Part shown: piece by piece, positions 19,163-27,068 of the stretch
How the letters are laid out: every line of letters starts with the position of its first letter
Numbering within the stretch: position 1 is the first letter of the stretch
Source of the DNA: VBDM01 sp964430565
Lineage (GTDB): Bacteria; Pseudomonadota; Gammaproteobacteria; Burkholderiales; SG8-39
DNA length: 64,000 bases
Assembly: GCA_964430565.1 (NCBI GenBank)
Contig: CAYSFD010000019.1
Span: forward strand, 62,001-126,000
Reading direction: 5' to 3'
Position numbers and translations under genes: made by a program
The notes under the pieces: model-generated
The model's input: the letters and a program-made list of their open reading frames with translations, nothing else
Told to the model about the DNA's origin: nothing
Databases searched by the model: none

Positions 19163-20446
19163 TCACGCCGCCTCTGCGAGGTCGGCCGCGCGCGGCCGGA
19201 AGAGCCGCACTGTTTTGATCACGCGATCGTGCGTCTGCACGATCTCCATCGGGACTTCGGCGATCTTGAGCGCCACGCCCGCCTCGGGAATGTCCTGCAA
19301 GTGTTCCAGGATGAGACCGTTGAGCGTCTTCGGGCCGTCGAGAGGCAAAGCGAGCCCGAGCTTACGGTTCAACTCGCGCAGCATGCTCGTGCCCTCCACC
19401 AGCGCGCTGCCCTCCTTGTCCCAGGGTTCGATTTCCGATTTCACCGGCGCTGTGGTGGTGAACTCACCGATGAACTCCTCGATGATGTCCTCAAGCGTCA
19501 CCAGGCCCTGCAGCTCGCCGTACTCGTCCACCACCAGTGCGATGCGCTGGTGGTTTTCCTGGAAGTACTGGAGCTGCGCGAACACGGGCGTGCCGGCCGG
19601 AACGAAGTACGGCTCGGCAAGCAGCTCGGCGAGTGCTTCGCGGTCGAACTCTTCCGCGCGCACCAGGTGCAGCACCTTGCGCAGGTGCAGGATGCCTGCG
19701 AGGCTGCCGAGCTCGCCCCGGTAGGCAGGGAGCCGGGTGTGGTACGCGGTGGTGAGCTGTGCGAGGATGCTTTCGGTCGGCGCTTCGAGATCGATCGCCT
19801 CGATCTGCGAGCGCGGCGTCATCACGTCCTCGACGGTGATCGCTTCGAGGTCGAAAAGATTCATGAGAATGCTCTGGTGCTTTTTCGGCATGAACTGCCC
19901 GGATTCGAGCACGAGCGAGCGCAGCTCTTCCATCGACAAGCGTAGCGGTCCCGGCGCGAGCGGGATGCGCAGCATCCATAGCAGGAAGCGGACGAACAGG
20001 TTGACGATCCACAGCGTCCAGGCCGTTCCTTTGACGAGCGGCTTGAGCACGTAGCTTGCCGCAAGCGCGGTCTGCTCCGGATAACGCGCGCCGATCACCT
20101 TCGGCGTGATCTCGGCGAACACCAGGATGAGGAGCGCGACCACGACGGTCGCGATCCCGAGCACGATTCTGTCGTGGCCGAACAGGTCGATGGTGATGAC
20201 TCCGGCGAGCATCGTGATCGCGGCGTTGACGAGCGTGTTGCCGGCGAGCACCACGGACAGCAGCTTGTCGGTCTGGCGCAGCAGCTCGGAGGCGAGCCGC
20301 GCGCCGCGGTGGCCGGTGCGCTCGAGCGCGCCCAGGCGATACCGGTTGATCGCCATCATGCCGGTCTCGGCCATCGAGAAGAAACCCGAGACAACCAGCA
20401 GAAAAGCGAGCGCGGCGAACTGTGCTACTAGCGGGATGTCGGCCAA
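19163..20446 (-). CDS. CNNM/CorC-type membrane protein with CBS domains
   Basis: A 427-residue member of the CorB/HlyC-CorC family linked to magnesium and cobalt efflux or resistance. Residues 1-190 form the CNNM (DUF21) membrane domain with three to four helices and the family motif SMAETGMMAINRYRL. A CBS pair follows (about 205-330: VMTPRSQIEAI, LVVDEYGELQGLVTLEDI), then the C-terminal CorC_HlyC domain with EGTSMLRELN. It stands between pilC and ypjD on the same strand. Transport direction and metal are not shown by sequence. Confidence 0.9.
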   Translation of the reverse strand: MADIPLVAQFAALAFLLVVSGFFSMAETGMMAINRYRLGALERTGHRGARLASELLRQTDKLLSVVLAGNTLVNAAITMLAGVITIDLFGHDRIVLGIATVVVALLILVFAEITPKVIGARYPEQTALAASYVLKPLVKGTAWTLWIVNLFVRFLLWMLRIPLAPGPLRLSMEELRSLVLESGQFMPKKHQSILMNLFDLEAITVEDVMTPRSQIEAIDLEAPTESILAQLTTAYHTRLPAYRGELGSLAGILHLRKVLHLVRAEEFDREALAELLAEPYFVPAGTPVFAQLQYFQENHQRIALVVDEYGELQGLVTLEDIIEEFIGEFTTTAPVKSEIEPWDKEGSALVEGTSMLRELNRKLGLALPLDGPKTLNGLILEHLQDIPEAGVALKIAEVPMEIVQTHDRVIKTVRLFRPRAADLAEAA

Positions 20447-20512
20447 GGCAGATACTGAGGGTGGGCCGGAGAACCCCCCACCCTTATTGAGCGACGGGAG
20501 CGGCAGTATAGC

Positions 20513-21334
20513 TTAGTCGAGACCCCGCCGTAGTATCACCTCGAGCACGAAGCGGCTGCCGACGTAGGCGAGCAAGAGCGCGATGAATCCGGCGAGCGTC
20601 CAGCGCAACGCGATGCGCCCGCGCCAGCCGTACAAATAGCGGCCTGTGAGCAGCGCGCCGAAAATAAGCCAGGACGCGACGGCGAACACGGTCTTGTGGT
20701 TAAACTTGATCGCCTGGCCGAAAAGCGTTTCCGAAAACACGATCCCGGTGGTGAGCGTGAGCGTGAGGAACGCGAACCCGGCGAGGATCACGCGGAACAG
20801 CAGCCGCTCCATGGTGAGGAGCGGCGGCAGCGCCGCAAGCGGCCCGACGAGCGCGCCGCCGTGCAGGCGCCGCTCCATCAGCGTCATGAGGAGCGCGTGC
20901 AACGCGGCGATCGTAAACATCCCGTAGGCGACCATCGCGAGCACGAGGTGCAGGCGGAACTCGGTCGCTTGTGTATACGGAGGGCTCGCGAGCCCGGGGA
21001 AGATCGCGGGGAGTGGGGTGCACACGGCGGCGAGCGCGAGGATCGGCGCCTGCATGCCTTCGAGCTCGAGGAACAGACTCTCGACCCAGTAGATCAGCAC
21101 CGCGAGCCACAGCATCACCGAGAGCGCCTGCCCGAAGCCGAAGCGCAGCTCCGAGTGCGCCCACAGCATGTCGTAGACGAGCCAAGTGTGGAGCGCGAGC
21201 GGAGCGAGGATCGCGGCGCGCTCCAGTCTGGAGATTTTCGGCACGCTCGCGCCGCGCCAGCGCGTGCGCCAGAAGTGGAAGGCGAGCGCCGCGTAGAGGA
21301 GCGCCGCCACGCCGTAGAGTAGAATCGCCAGCAT
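20513..21334 (-). CDS. ypjD: CcsA-like inner-membrane protein (YpjD type)
   Basis: A 273-residue polytopic protein with about eight helices, related to the cytochrome c assembly protein family (CcsA/CcmC). The YpjD group is found next to ffh in many proteobacteria, as here, where the two genes are divergent with 27 bases between starts. His residues in LALHTWLVYDMLW and FNHKTVFAVASW could be heme-related, but YpjD has no proven cytochrome assembly role. Start ATG 21334 (MLAILLYGVAALLY) leads directly into the first helix. Confidence 0.88.
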   Translation of the reverse strand: MLAILLYGVAALLYAALAFHFWRTRWRGASVPKISRLERAAILAPLALHTWLVYDMLWAHSELRFGFGQALSVMLWLAVLIYWVESLFLELEGMQAPILALAAVCTPLPAIFPGLASPPYTQATEFRLHLVLAMVAYGMFTIAALHALLMTLMERRLHGGALVGPLAALPPLLTMERLLFRVILAGFAFLTLTLTTGIVFSETLFGQAIKFNHKTVFAVASWLIFGALLTGRYLYGWRGRIALRWTLAGFIALLLAYVGSRFVLEVILRRGLD

Positions 21335-21361
21335 CCGCGCAGTTTATACCACGCACTCCCC

Positions 21362-22708
21362 ATGCTTGAGAATCTGACCGGGCGATTGTCGCGGATCGCG
21401 AAGACGATCCGCGGCGAGGCGCGTATTACGGAAGCGAACGTTTCGGGCGCGCTTCGCGATGCGCGCATGGCGCTCCTCGAAGCCGACGTCGCGTTGCCCG
21501 TGGTGAAAGTCTTCATCGAGCGCGTGCGCGAGCGGGCGTTGGGCCAGGAGGTGATCGGCAGCCTTACGCCCGGTCAGGCGCTGGTGGGCGTGGTGCACCG
21601 CGAGCTGACTTCGCTCATGGGCGGGGAGAATGCCAGGCTCGATCTCGCGGTGACGCCGCCTGCGGTGGTGCTGCTGGCCGGCTTGCAGGGCACGGGCAAG
21701 ACCACGACTGCCGCGAAACTCGCGAAGATGCTTGCGACGGAAAGGAAGAAGCCGCTACTCGTTTCCTGCGACGTGTACCGGCCCGCGGCGATCGAGCAGC
21801 TCAAAGCGCTTGCGACGCAGGTCGGCGTCGATTTCTTCCCCTCGGAAGTCGGCCAAAAGCCGGTCGAGATCGCGCTCGCCGCGCTCGGCCACGCGCGAAC
21901 GCATTACCACGACGTGCTCCTCGTCGACACCGCGGGGCGGCTCGCGATCGACGCGGCGATGATGCGCGAGATCGCCGAGCTGCACGCGGCGCTCAATCCC
22001 GCCGAGACGCTCTTCGTCGTCGATTCGATGCAGGGCCAGGACGCGGTGAATGTGGCGAAAGCCTTTAACGATGTGCTGCCCCTGACCGGGATCGTGCTCA
22101 CCAAGCTGGATGGCGATGCGCGCGGCGGTGCGGCCTTGTCGGTGCGGCAGGTGACGGGAAAACCGATCAAGTTCGCCGGCACGAGCGAAAAGCCCGACGG
22201 CTTCGAGCCGTTTCATCCCGAGAGGATGGCCTCGCGCATCCTCGGCATGGGCGACGTGCTTTCGCTCGTCGAGGAGGCGCGAAAAAGCGTGGATGTCGAG
22301 GAGGCAAAGAAACTCGCCGAGAAAGTGAAAAAGGGCGAGGGCTTCGACCTCGAGGACTTCAAGCAGCAGGTCGGGCAGATGCGCAAGATGGGCGGGATCG
22401 CATCGCTCGTCGACAAACTTCCCACCCAACTCGCTCAAGCCGCGCAGTCCTCGCAGATGGACGAAAAACAGCTGCGCCGCGTCGAAGGCATCATCAACTC
22501 CATGACGCCGGATGAGCGCGTGAGGCCCGAAATCATCAAGGCGTCGCGCAAAAGACGCATCGCCGCCGGCGCGGGCGTTCCCGTGCAGGAAGTAAACCGG
22601 TTGTTGAACCAGTTCGAGCAGATGCGCGAGATGATGAAGCGGATGCAGAAGGGCGGCCTTGCGAAGATGATGCGAGGGATGAAGGGCTTCATGCCGGGGA
22701 TGCGGTAG
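21362..22708 (+). CDS. ffh: Signal recognition particle GTPase Ffh
   Basis: Ffh binds signal sequences and 4.5S RNA and docks with FtsY for co-translational membrane targeting. The 448-residue product has the N domain with LLEADVALPVVK, the G1 loop GLQGTGKTT at 107-115, the G3 DTAGRLAID and G4 TKLDGDARGGAAL motifs, and a Met-rich M domain ending in MREMMKRMQKGGLAKMM. No 4.5S RNA gene is visible in the window. A REP-like element follows the stop codon by eight bases. Confidence 0.97.
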   Translation: MLENLTGRLSRIAKTIRGEARITEANVSGALRDARMALLEADVALPVVKVFIERVRERALGQEVIGSLTPGQALVGVVHRELTSLMGGENARLDLAVTPPAVVLLAGLQGTGKTTTAAKLAKMLATERKKPLLVSCDVYRPAAIEQLKALATQVGVDFFPSEVGQKPVEIALAALGHARTHYHDVLLVDTAGRLAIDAAMMREIAELHAALNPAETLFVVDSMQGQDAVNVAKAFNDVLPLTGIVLTKLDGDARGGAALSVRQVTGKPIKFAGTSEKPDGFEPFHPERMASRILGMGDVLSLVEEARKSVDVEEAKKLAEKVKKGEGFDLEDFKQQVGQMRKMGGIASLVDKLPTQLAQAAQSSQMDEKQLRRVEGIINSMTPDERVRPEIIKASRKRRIAAGAGVPVQEVNRLLNQFEQMREMMKRMQKGGLAKMMRGMKGFMPGMR

Positions 22709-22716
22709 GGATTGTC

Positions 22717-22765
22717 TTTCCCCTCCTCATCTTGAGGAGGGGTGGCGCGAAGCGCCGGGGTGGTG
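22717..22765. repeat. REP-like palindromic element, copy 1
   Basis: Directly after ffh: a 10-base stem (CCCCTCCTCA with TGAGGAGGGG, three-base loop) at 22720-22742, then a smaller palindrome GGCGC-GAA-GCGCC and a GGGGTGGTG end. The same unit occurs at 28218-28328 as an inverted pair. Confidence 0.85.
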
Positions 22766-22793
22766 AGACCCTGGAGTCCCGCAGCCGATTGAT

Positions 22794-22997
22794 TCAGCTC
22801 TGACTCGGTTTCAGCGCCGCGGCGACGATCGACTTATGCTGGCGTTTTTTGGCTGCGGCCCTGACGGCGGCGCGGCCCAACTTGGCCGGCGAGGCGTTGA
22901 ACGCGGCCTTCATCCCCTTTCTTGCCTTGGGTGCCTGCATGCGTTGGAGCAGGCCGTCGAACTGGTTGGGATTGACCGTGATGCGGGTGAACTTCAT
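22794..22997 (-). CDS. Small basic protein of unknown function
   Basis: A 67-residue frame, MKFTRITVNPNQFDGLLQRM..., downstream of the DUF2235 gene on the same strand with a 45-base gap. The product is rich in Lys, Arg and Ala. The opening TRITVNPNQ resembles the first strand of DUF433-type antitoxins, but nothing after it does, so I do not assign it. It could be a real small gene, a decayed antitoxin, or an accidental frame. Confidence 0.35.
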   Translation of the reverse strand: MKFTRITVNPNQFDGLLQRMQAPKARKGMKAAFNASPAKLGRAAVRAAAKKRQHKSIVAAALKPSQS

Positions 22998-23042
22998 GGT
23001 CCATTCTCGAAAAACACAATTCTACTACCCCTTCTCGCGTCC

Positions 23043-24248
23043 TCAGGAAACGAGACGGAACTCCGGATCGACCGTTCTCACGCCGTCGCGGGTCGCGAGC
23101 TTCAGGGTCGGCGCCGGAGCATAGGCAGATTCGGACTCCGGCTCGCTGACCGCGGGCGCGGCGAGCCGCTCCGCGACGCTCGCGTGAATCCAGGCCCCGG
23201 CGGGGATAGTGCGGTTGACGCTCGTGAATCGCGTGGCGATCTTGTCGATCCAGGCGAAGAAGCGGTTCTTTTTCCCGCCGCCGATCTCGACTAATTCCTC
23301 CAGCGAGTCGCGCCGCTTCGCCTTGGGGTCGGGCCGGAGGCCGGCGAGCACGAACTGCAGGCCGTTGACGCTCGCGCGGTCGGTCATCCATTTGAGCGCG
23401 ACATCGGAGAGCCCGCTGTCCGCGTAGCCGCCGCCGACGTTGGAATGCGCGCCGACGAACCACACCTGCTCGACGTTCGAGCCCGCGACGTTGACTCTGG
23501 GGGCGGCGCCGGGCGCGTCCGTCCACAGGGTGGGCAGGAAGGGCTTCCTGTGCTCGTCGATGGCGACGGCGTGATACGCGGCCTCGACGCGCGGCCTGAG
23601 ATCCGTGTCGAGAAATCCGAACAGCTTCGCGTCGATCGCCTTGTCCACCTTGCGCAGAACCGGTATGAACAGTTCGTCCGGAATTCCCAGGGCGCCGACG
23701 GTGTCCCAAACGCCGACGAGGCGCACCGGCGTATCGTTGCAGTACTCGCGCTTGAACTGCTCGACGTCGGGATGGTTTTTTTTGTCGTAGGCGTGCTTGT
23801 ACATCGCGAACACCTTGTCGGTGACGTCGATTTTGAGATTGCGGTCCTGCTGCGTGCTGACGAGGTCGGCCACCAGCCCCGGGATTTTCACGTCCTCGAC
23901 GTCCTTCCGGAGGACGCCGCACCGCAGGATCATCCCGGCGAGGCTGCGCGCGGAGTAAGCGCCGCGGGAGAACCCGAAGATATAGATCCGGTCGCCGGGC
24001 TCGAAGCGCTCGCGCAGTTTGCGATACCCGTCCTTGATCTGGTCGAACAGGCCCCAGCCGAACGCGCCGCCGCTGACCTTCTCTCCGGGGTCGGTGCCGA
24101 CGCCCGAAAAATACTCGCGGATCTGGTCGGGGCGATCGGCGAGCGCCTCGTACAACTTGCGCACGTTGGTCTTCGTTTCCACCCCTTGATCTTTCTGTCC
24201 GGGCTTGTTCCAGGTGCCGTCCAGGCAAAGAATAATGTTGCGCGCCAT
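23043..24248 (-). CDS. DUF2235 family alpha/beta hydrolase-like protein
   Basis: A 401-residue protein of the DUF2235 family, whose known members include type VI secretion phospholipase effectors (Tle group). The N-terminal NIILCLDGTWN and the nucleophile elbow GFSRGAYSARSLAG, with Ser in GxSxG, are clear; VWDTVGALGIP and a histidine in WFVGAHSNVGGG complete the family pattern. There is no signal peptide or PAAR/VgrG partner nearby, so it may be a housekeeping or orphan hydrolase rather than a T6SS effector. The C-terminal 60 residues are Ala/Pro/Glu-rich and divergent. Confidence 0.85.
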   Translation of the reverse strand: MARNIILCLDGTWNKPGQKDQGVETKTNVRKLYEALADRPDQIREYFSGVGTDPGEKVSGGAFGWGLFDQIKDGYRKLRERFEPGDRIYIFGFSRGAYSARSLAGMILRCGVLRKDVEDVKIPGLVADLVSTQQDRNLKIDVTDKVFAMYKHAYDKKNHPDVEQFKREYCNDTPVRLVGVWDTVGALGIPDELFIPVLRKVDKAIDAKLFGFLDTDLRPRVEAAYHAVAIDEHRKPFLPTLWTDAPGAAPRVNVAGSNVEQVWFVGAHSNVGGGYADSGLSDVALKWMTDRASVNGLQFVLAGLRPDPKAKRRDSLEELVEIGGGKKNRFFAWIDKIATRFTSVNRTIPAGAWIHASVAERLAAPAVSEPESESAYAPAPTLKLATRDGVRTVDPEFRLVS

Positions 24249-24306
24249 TTTTCTGCTCCCGTGGAGGGCGAGAGCCTATCAGCGGAAAGAGCATGGCGAA
24301 AGAGTC

Positions 24307-24339
24307 GGGTTTACCTGACATGTGGTGTCAGGTAAACCC
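24307..24339. repeat. Perfect 14-base-pair hairpin
   Basis: Arms 24307-24320 and 24326-24339 pair perfectly, with a TGTGG loop. No T-run follows on either strand, so a classical terminator is unlikely. The TGTG loop is shared with hairpins at 4243-4266 and 53575-53596. Confidence 0.8.
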
Positions 24340-24353
24340 TTGTAGCACTGCAA

Positions 24354-24668
24354 TCACGGAGCGCGGACCCGAGGAGATTCGAGACGACCGGCGAGCCCCT
24401 TCGACCAGCCGATACTTCGCTTCCATTCGACACCGGCTGCGACCGCCCGGTAGCAATCAATGCGCCGAGTGCGGTAGAGATCAATGCGATGTTCGACAGT
24501 GCCAAAATCATGGTCGATAATAATGAACGTTCGGCGCAGCGCCGGAAGGTCGCCGGGATAGCGCGGCTCGGAACCTTCAATTCGCCGGCGCTCGCGGGCA
24601 TCGCGCATTGCGCGCAGTTTGCGACTCATCGAATCTCTGTGGCGGTATGGCATGGGGTAACCTTGCAA
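24354..24668 (-). CDS. Conserved hypothetical protein
   Basis: Up to 104 residues. The core TFIIIDHDFGTVEHRIDLYRT...CYRAVAAGVEWKRSIGWS reads as a genuine beta-rich domain, and I recall short proteins with this IDHDFG core and a C-terminal GWS...LAG segment in other betaproteobacteria, but with no known function. Start is uncertain: 24668, 24653 (MPYRHRDS) and 24629 (MSRKLRAM) are all in frame. The last 15 residues (GRLESPRVRAP) may be shifted relative to that family. It is divergent from the cassette gene that follows. Confidence 0.55.
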   Translation of the reverse strand: MQGYPMPYRHRDSMSRKLRAMRDARERRRIEGSEPRYPGDLPALRRTFIIIDHDFGTVEHRIDLYRTRRIDCYRAVAAGVEWKRSIGWSKGLAGRLESPRVRAP

Positions 24669-24685
24669 GGTCCGTATATATTACG

Positions 24686-25190
24686 TTGGGCGACAACAAC
24701 CGGACACAACAATGGATACTGAACGCGCGAACTTAATAACTGATGTAAAGAACCAAATCTTAATGGAGGGAATGAAAGGTCTCTTCCTTATCAACGGCGG
24801 TGGTGCCGTCGCGCTCGCGACGTGGCTTCAAGCTGTGTGGGAAAAGCCGTGGGCGGCTCCAATGCTCCCGTGGCTTTTGTGCGCCATGGCGGCCTTTGCT
24901 TTTGGTGTTCTGTTCGGTGCCTTCGTTCCTTTGTGGCGCTACCTGGTGTTTCTGCATCGAAATACACTGACTCCTCATAAAAATCCATGGTGGTGGGCCC
25001 ACGTTCTCACCAGCGTGCTTTCTATTCTTTCTTTCGCAGTCGCCTCCGGTTTTGTGGTTAAAGGCGGCTATGAAGCTTTACCAAAACAAACCGTAGTAGC
25101 ACCGGCGCCCAACAAGGCGCTCAAGCCGACGCCGTGAGACATCGCGACGCTTCGCGGTAGGTTTGTGGCCGGCGCGGCTTAGCTAGTTCG
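24686..25190 (+). mobile_element. Integron-type gene cassette
   Basis: A 505-base segment with the structure of an integron cassette: a GTTGGGC core site at 24685-24691, one gene starting 26 bases in, and an attC site at 25107-25196 that overlaps the gene's 3' end. The attC left core GCCCAAC is the exact reverse complement of the GTTGGGC at the cassette start. That is expected only if the segment was once a circle and was inserted by site-specific recombination between G and TT. GC content is visibly lower than in flanking genes. No integrase gene is in the window. Confidence 0.85.
24712..25137 (+). CDS. Cassette-encoded membrane protein of unknown function
   Basis: A 141-residue protein with an N-terminal amphipathic stretch (VKNQILMEGMKGLFLING), then three hydrophobic helices (GAVALATWLQAVW, PWLLCAMAAFAFGVLFGAFV, VLTSVLSILSFAVASGFVV) and a polar tail ending NKALKPTP. 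That tail is encoded by the start of attC, as is usual for cassette genes. I recognise no family. There is no obvious ribosome-binding site. Base composition is nearer 50 percent GC, unlike neighbouring core genes, consistent with transfer. Confidence 0.8.
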   Translation: MDTERANLITDVKNQILMEGMKGLFLINGGGAVALATWLQAVWEKPWAAPMLPWLLCAMAAFAFGVLFGAFVPLWRYLVFLHRNTLTPHKNPWWWAHVLTSVLSILSFAVASGFVVKGGYEALPKQTVVAPAPNKALKPTP

Positions 25191-25196
25191 TTAGCT
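25107..25196 (+). other. attC recombination site
   Basis: A 90-base imperfect palindrome. R'' is GCCCAAC (25107-25113) and R' is GTTAGCT (25190-25196). The inner arms CAAGCCGACGCCG (25122-25134) and CGGCGCGGCTTAG (25170-25182) pair with one unpaired A, the extrahelical base that sets recombination strand choice. The arms closely resemble the attC of aadA resistance cassettes as I remember it. Confidence 0.85.
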
Positions 25197-25206
25197 GTTT
25201 CAGAAT

Positions 25207-25608
25207 ATGCTTACCGAGTACTCTGGCGTCCGACAGATCCCGGACCATCGACCTCGAAGATGGTTTCATTCCGAGGACGAGGACTTAATTGTGTGGTATG
25301 CCGACGATGGCTCGATTTTTGGATTTCAGCTTTGCTACGACAAGCAGAAATCTGAAAGAGCGCTAACCTGGCTGCCCCAGAGCGGGTTTTCTCACAATCG
25401 TGTTGACGATGGCGAGGGCCCTGCTCTTACCTACAAGCGCACTCCAGTGCTCGTTGCCGACGGCGTTTTTGACGTCTCTGCTATGTCGCTTCGGTTTCTT
25501 CAGATTTCTGAAGCCTTGCCCCGAGAGGTGTTTCAGTTTGTGTCCGGCAAGTTACGGGAGTACGCCGAACGTGCGCCGAACACCGAACGTTCGCCAGATG
25601 CGACCTGA
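25207..25608 (+). CDS. Conserved hypothetical protein
   Basis: A 133-residue soluble protein, MLTEYSGVRQIPDHRPRRWF, with central EDLIVWYADDGSIFGFQLCYDK and LTYKRTPVLVADG. I recall similar conserved proteins of this length in other betaproteobacteria, but with no assigned function. It starts 10 bases after the attC R' core, so it is either the old host gene next to the insertion point or the next cassette in a decayed array. I find no second attC after it. Its 3' end overlaps the peroxiredoxin gene by 11 bases. Confidence 0.75.
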   Translation: MLTEYSGVRQIPDHRPRRWFHSEDEDLIVWYADDGSIFGFQLCYDKQKSERALTWLPQSGFSHNRVDDGEGPALTYKRTPVLVADGVFDVSAMSLRFLQISEALPREVFQFVSGKLREYAERAPNTERSPDAT

Positions 25609-26179
25609 CAATCTCTACGCCCTTCCTGACGACTTGCCTGTCCCATCAGACGATGGAGCGTGCGATCACCTTCGTGGGTTGATGCTTCCATCGATCGGAT
25701 TGGGGGCGACTTCCGGCGTGAAGGTCGATCTGTCCAAGGAAGGTCAGCCTTGGCTCGTTGTCTATTGCTATCCAAGAACCGGACGGCCTGATCAAGAACC
25801 GCTGGGTGGGGCTGCGGCGTGGAACGCCATTCCCGGTGCGCGTGGTTGTACGCCGCAGTCCTGCGCCTATCGCGATCACCACGCAGAACTCGTCGCCTTG
25901 GGCGCAACGGTCTACGGCCTCAGTACGCAAGACATCGAGTATCAAGCGGAAGCCGTTGAGAGGCTCCATCTTCCGTTTCCGCTTCTAAGCGATGTGCACC
26001 TGGAATTCGCACGAGCCTTGCAGCTGCCGACCTTTGCTTTCTCTGGTCTTGAGCTCATCAAACGCCTCACGCTGATTGCCCGCAGGGGTCGGATCGAAGA
26101 AGTGCTTTATCCTGTCTTCCCATCAGACGCAGATGCGGAGCGAGTGGTGAAATGGCTAGCATCTTCAAATGAAGGCTAA
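25598..26179 (+). CDS. Peroxiredoxin, PrxQ/BCP-like
   Basis: A 193-residue AhpC/TSA-fold protein. The region LVVYCYPRTG and the cysteine pair GCTPQSC (Cx4C) match the PrxQ/bacterioferritin-comigratory type, in which the two cysteines form an intramolecular disulfide during peroxide reduction. Residues after it (FPLLSDVHLEFARALQLPTF) are typical. The start is ATG 25598, inside the previous gene. No transmembrane or signal segment is seen, so it should be cytoplasmic. It lies in the accessory pocket between ffh and rpsP, so it may have come with it. Confidence 0.85.
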   Translation: MRPDNLYALPDDLPVPSDDGACDHLRGLMLPSIGLGATSGVKVDLSKEGQPWLVVYCYPRTGRPDQEPLGGAAAWNAIPGARGCTPQSCAYRDHHAELVALGATVYGLSTQDIEYQAEAVERLHLPFPLLSDVHLEFARALQLPTFAFSGLELIKRLTLIARRGRIEEVLYPVFPSDADAERVVKWLASSNEG

Positions 26180-26227
26180 CCTGGCTCCCATCCTGCTTTT
26201 CCCTTGCCATCCTCACCTAACCTCGCG

Positions 26228-26233
26228 TAAAAT
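26228..26233 (+). promoter_or_regulatory. Probable -10 element upstream of rpsP
   Basis: TAAAAT 30 bases before the rpsP start, at the head of the rpsP-rimM-trmD-rplS operon. No clear -35 match. Confidence 0.45.
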
Positions 26234-26263
26234 CACGCCCTTTTCGGCTTCGGTCATTCACTC

Positions 26264-26530
26264 ATGGTTGTGATTCGTCTTTCGCGCGGCGGCGCCAAGC
26301 ATCGGCCCTTTTTCAGTGTGGTGGTCGCGGATTCACGCAGGGCCGCCGGCAAGCATTTTATCGAGCGCGTCGGCTTCTACGATCCGAAGGCGCCCAAGGA
26401 CCGCGAGTCGCTGCGCATTCAGACCGACCGGGTCGTATATTGGAAGGGCAAGGGCGCGCAGCTTTCGCCCACGGTGGCGCGGCTTCTCAAGGGCTACAAG
26501 ACGCCGGCTGCCGCGGTCCCGGCCAAGTAG
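26264..26530 (+). CDS. rpsP: 30S ribosomal protein S16
   Basis: S16 is a small-subunit assembly protein. The 88-residue product has the family start MVVIRLSRGGAKHRPFF and conserved FIERVGFYDP and RVVYWKGKGAQLSPTV. It is the first gene of the conserved rpsP-rimM-trmD-rplS operon, and a -10-like TAAAAT lies upstream. Confidence 0.97.
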   Translation: MVVIRLSRGGAKHRPFFSVVVADSRRAAGKHFIERVGFYDPKAPKDRESLRIQTDRVVYWKGKGAQLSPTVARLLKGYKTPAAAVPAK

Positions 26531-26549
26531 CGCGGTTTTGCGGGGCGGG

Positions 26550-27068
26550 TTGGCGACGCGCGGGCCAACCGGATGGGTGGTGATGGGGCGCGTGATGGCG
26601 CCCTGGGGCGTGAAGGGCGCGGTGAAGATCCAGCCCTTCGGCGCCGGAAGCGGCAACCTCTGCAAGTCTTCCGCGTGGTGGGTCGGCAAGCCGGGTGAGC
26701 TCAGCGAAGTCGCGGTGGCGGAGTGCCGCGCGCACGGCGCCTACTTGGTGGCGCGTTTCAAGGGATGCGACGATCCCGACCAGGCGGGCGCGTACCGCGG
26801 CGCGGAGATTGCGCTCAAGCGCGAGGATCTGCCGAAGCCCGCAGAACACGAGTTTTACCAGGCCGATCTGATCGGCTTCGAAGTGGTCAACGGGCGAGGC
26901 GAACGGCTTGGCAAGGTAACGGGATTTTTCAGCGCCGGCGGCGCGAACGAAGTGATGCGCGTCGCGCACCAGGCCGGAGAGCGCCTCTTGCCGGCCACCG
27001 CGGAGGTGATCCGCAGAGTCGATCTCGACGCCGGCACGGTCGAGGTCGAGTGGGGAGCGGACTGGTGA
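26550..27068 (+). CDS. rimM: 16S rRNA processing protein RimM
   Basis: RimM assists maturation of the 30S head and binds S19. The protein (about 172 residues from the chosen start) has the first strand WVVMGRVMAPWGVKGAVKI, the middle EFYQADLIGFEVVN(GRGERLGKV) and the C-terminal PRC-barrel segment. The conserved strand begins at WVVMGR, so the start must be upstream of ATG 26583. TTG 26550 is my choice, and GTG 26577 or TTG 26538 are possible. The stop overlaps the trmD start by four bases. Confidence 0.9.
   Translation: MATRGPTGWVVMGRVMAPWGVKGAVKIQPFGAGSGNLCKSSAWWVGKPGELSEVAVAECRAHGAYLVARFKGCDDPDQAGAYRGAEIALKREDLPKPAEHEFYQADLIGFEVVNGRGERLGKVTGFFSAGGANEVMRVAHQAGERLLPATAEVIRRVDLDAGTVEVEWGADW

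Noticed and set aside
22794..22997. Small frame as a DUF433/VapB-type antitoxin
   Set aside because: Only the first nine residues are similar; the helix and GxPCIRG-type core of DUF433 are missing.
26172..26178. GGCTAAC after the peroxiredoxin as the core of another attC
   Set aside because: No pairing arms and no GTTRRRY site follow within 150 bases.
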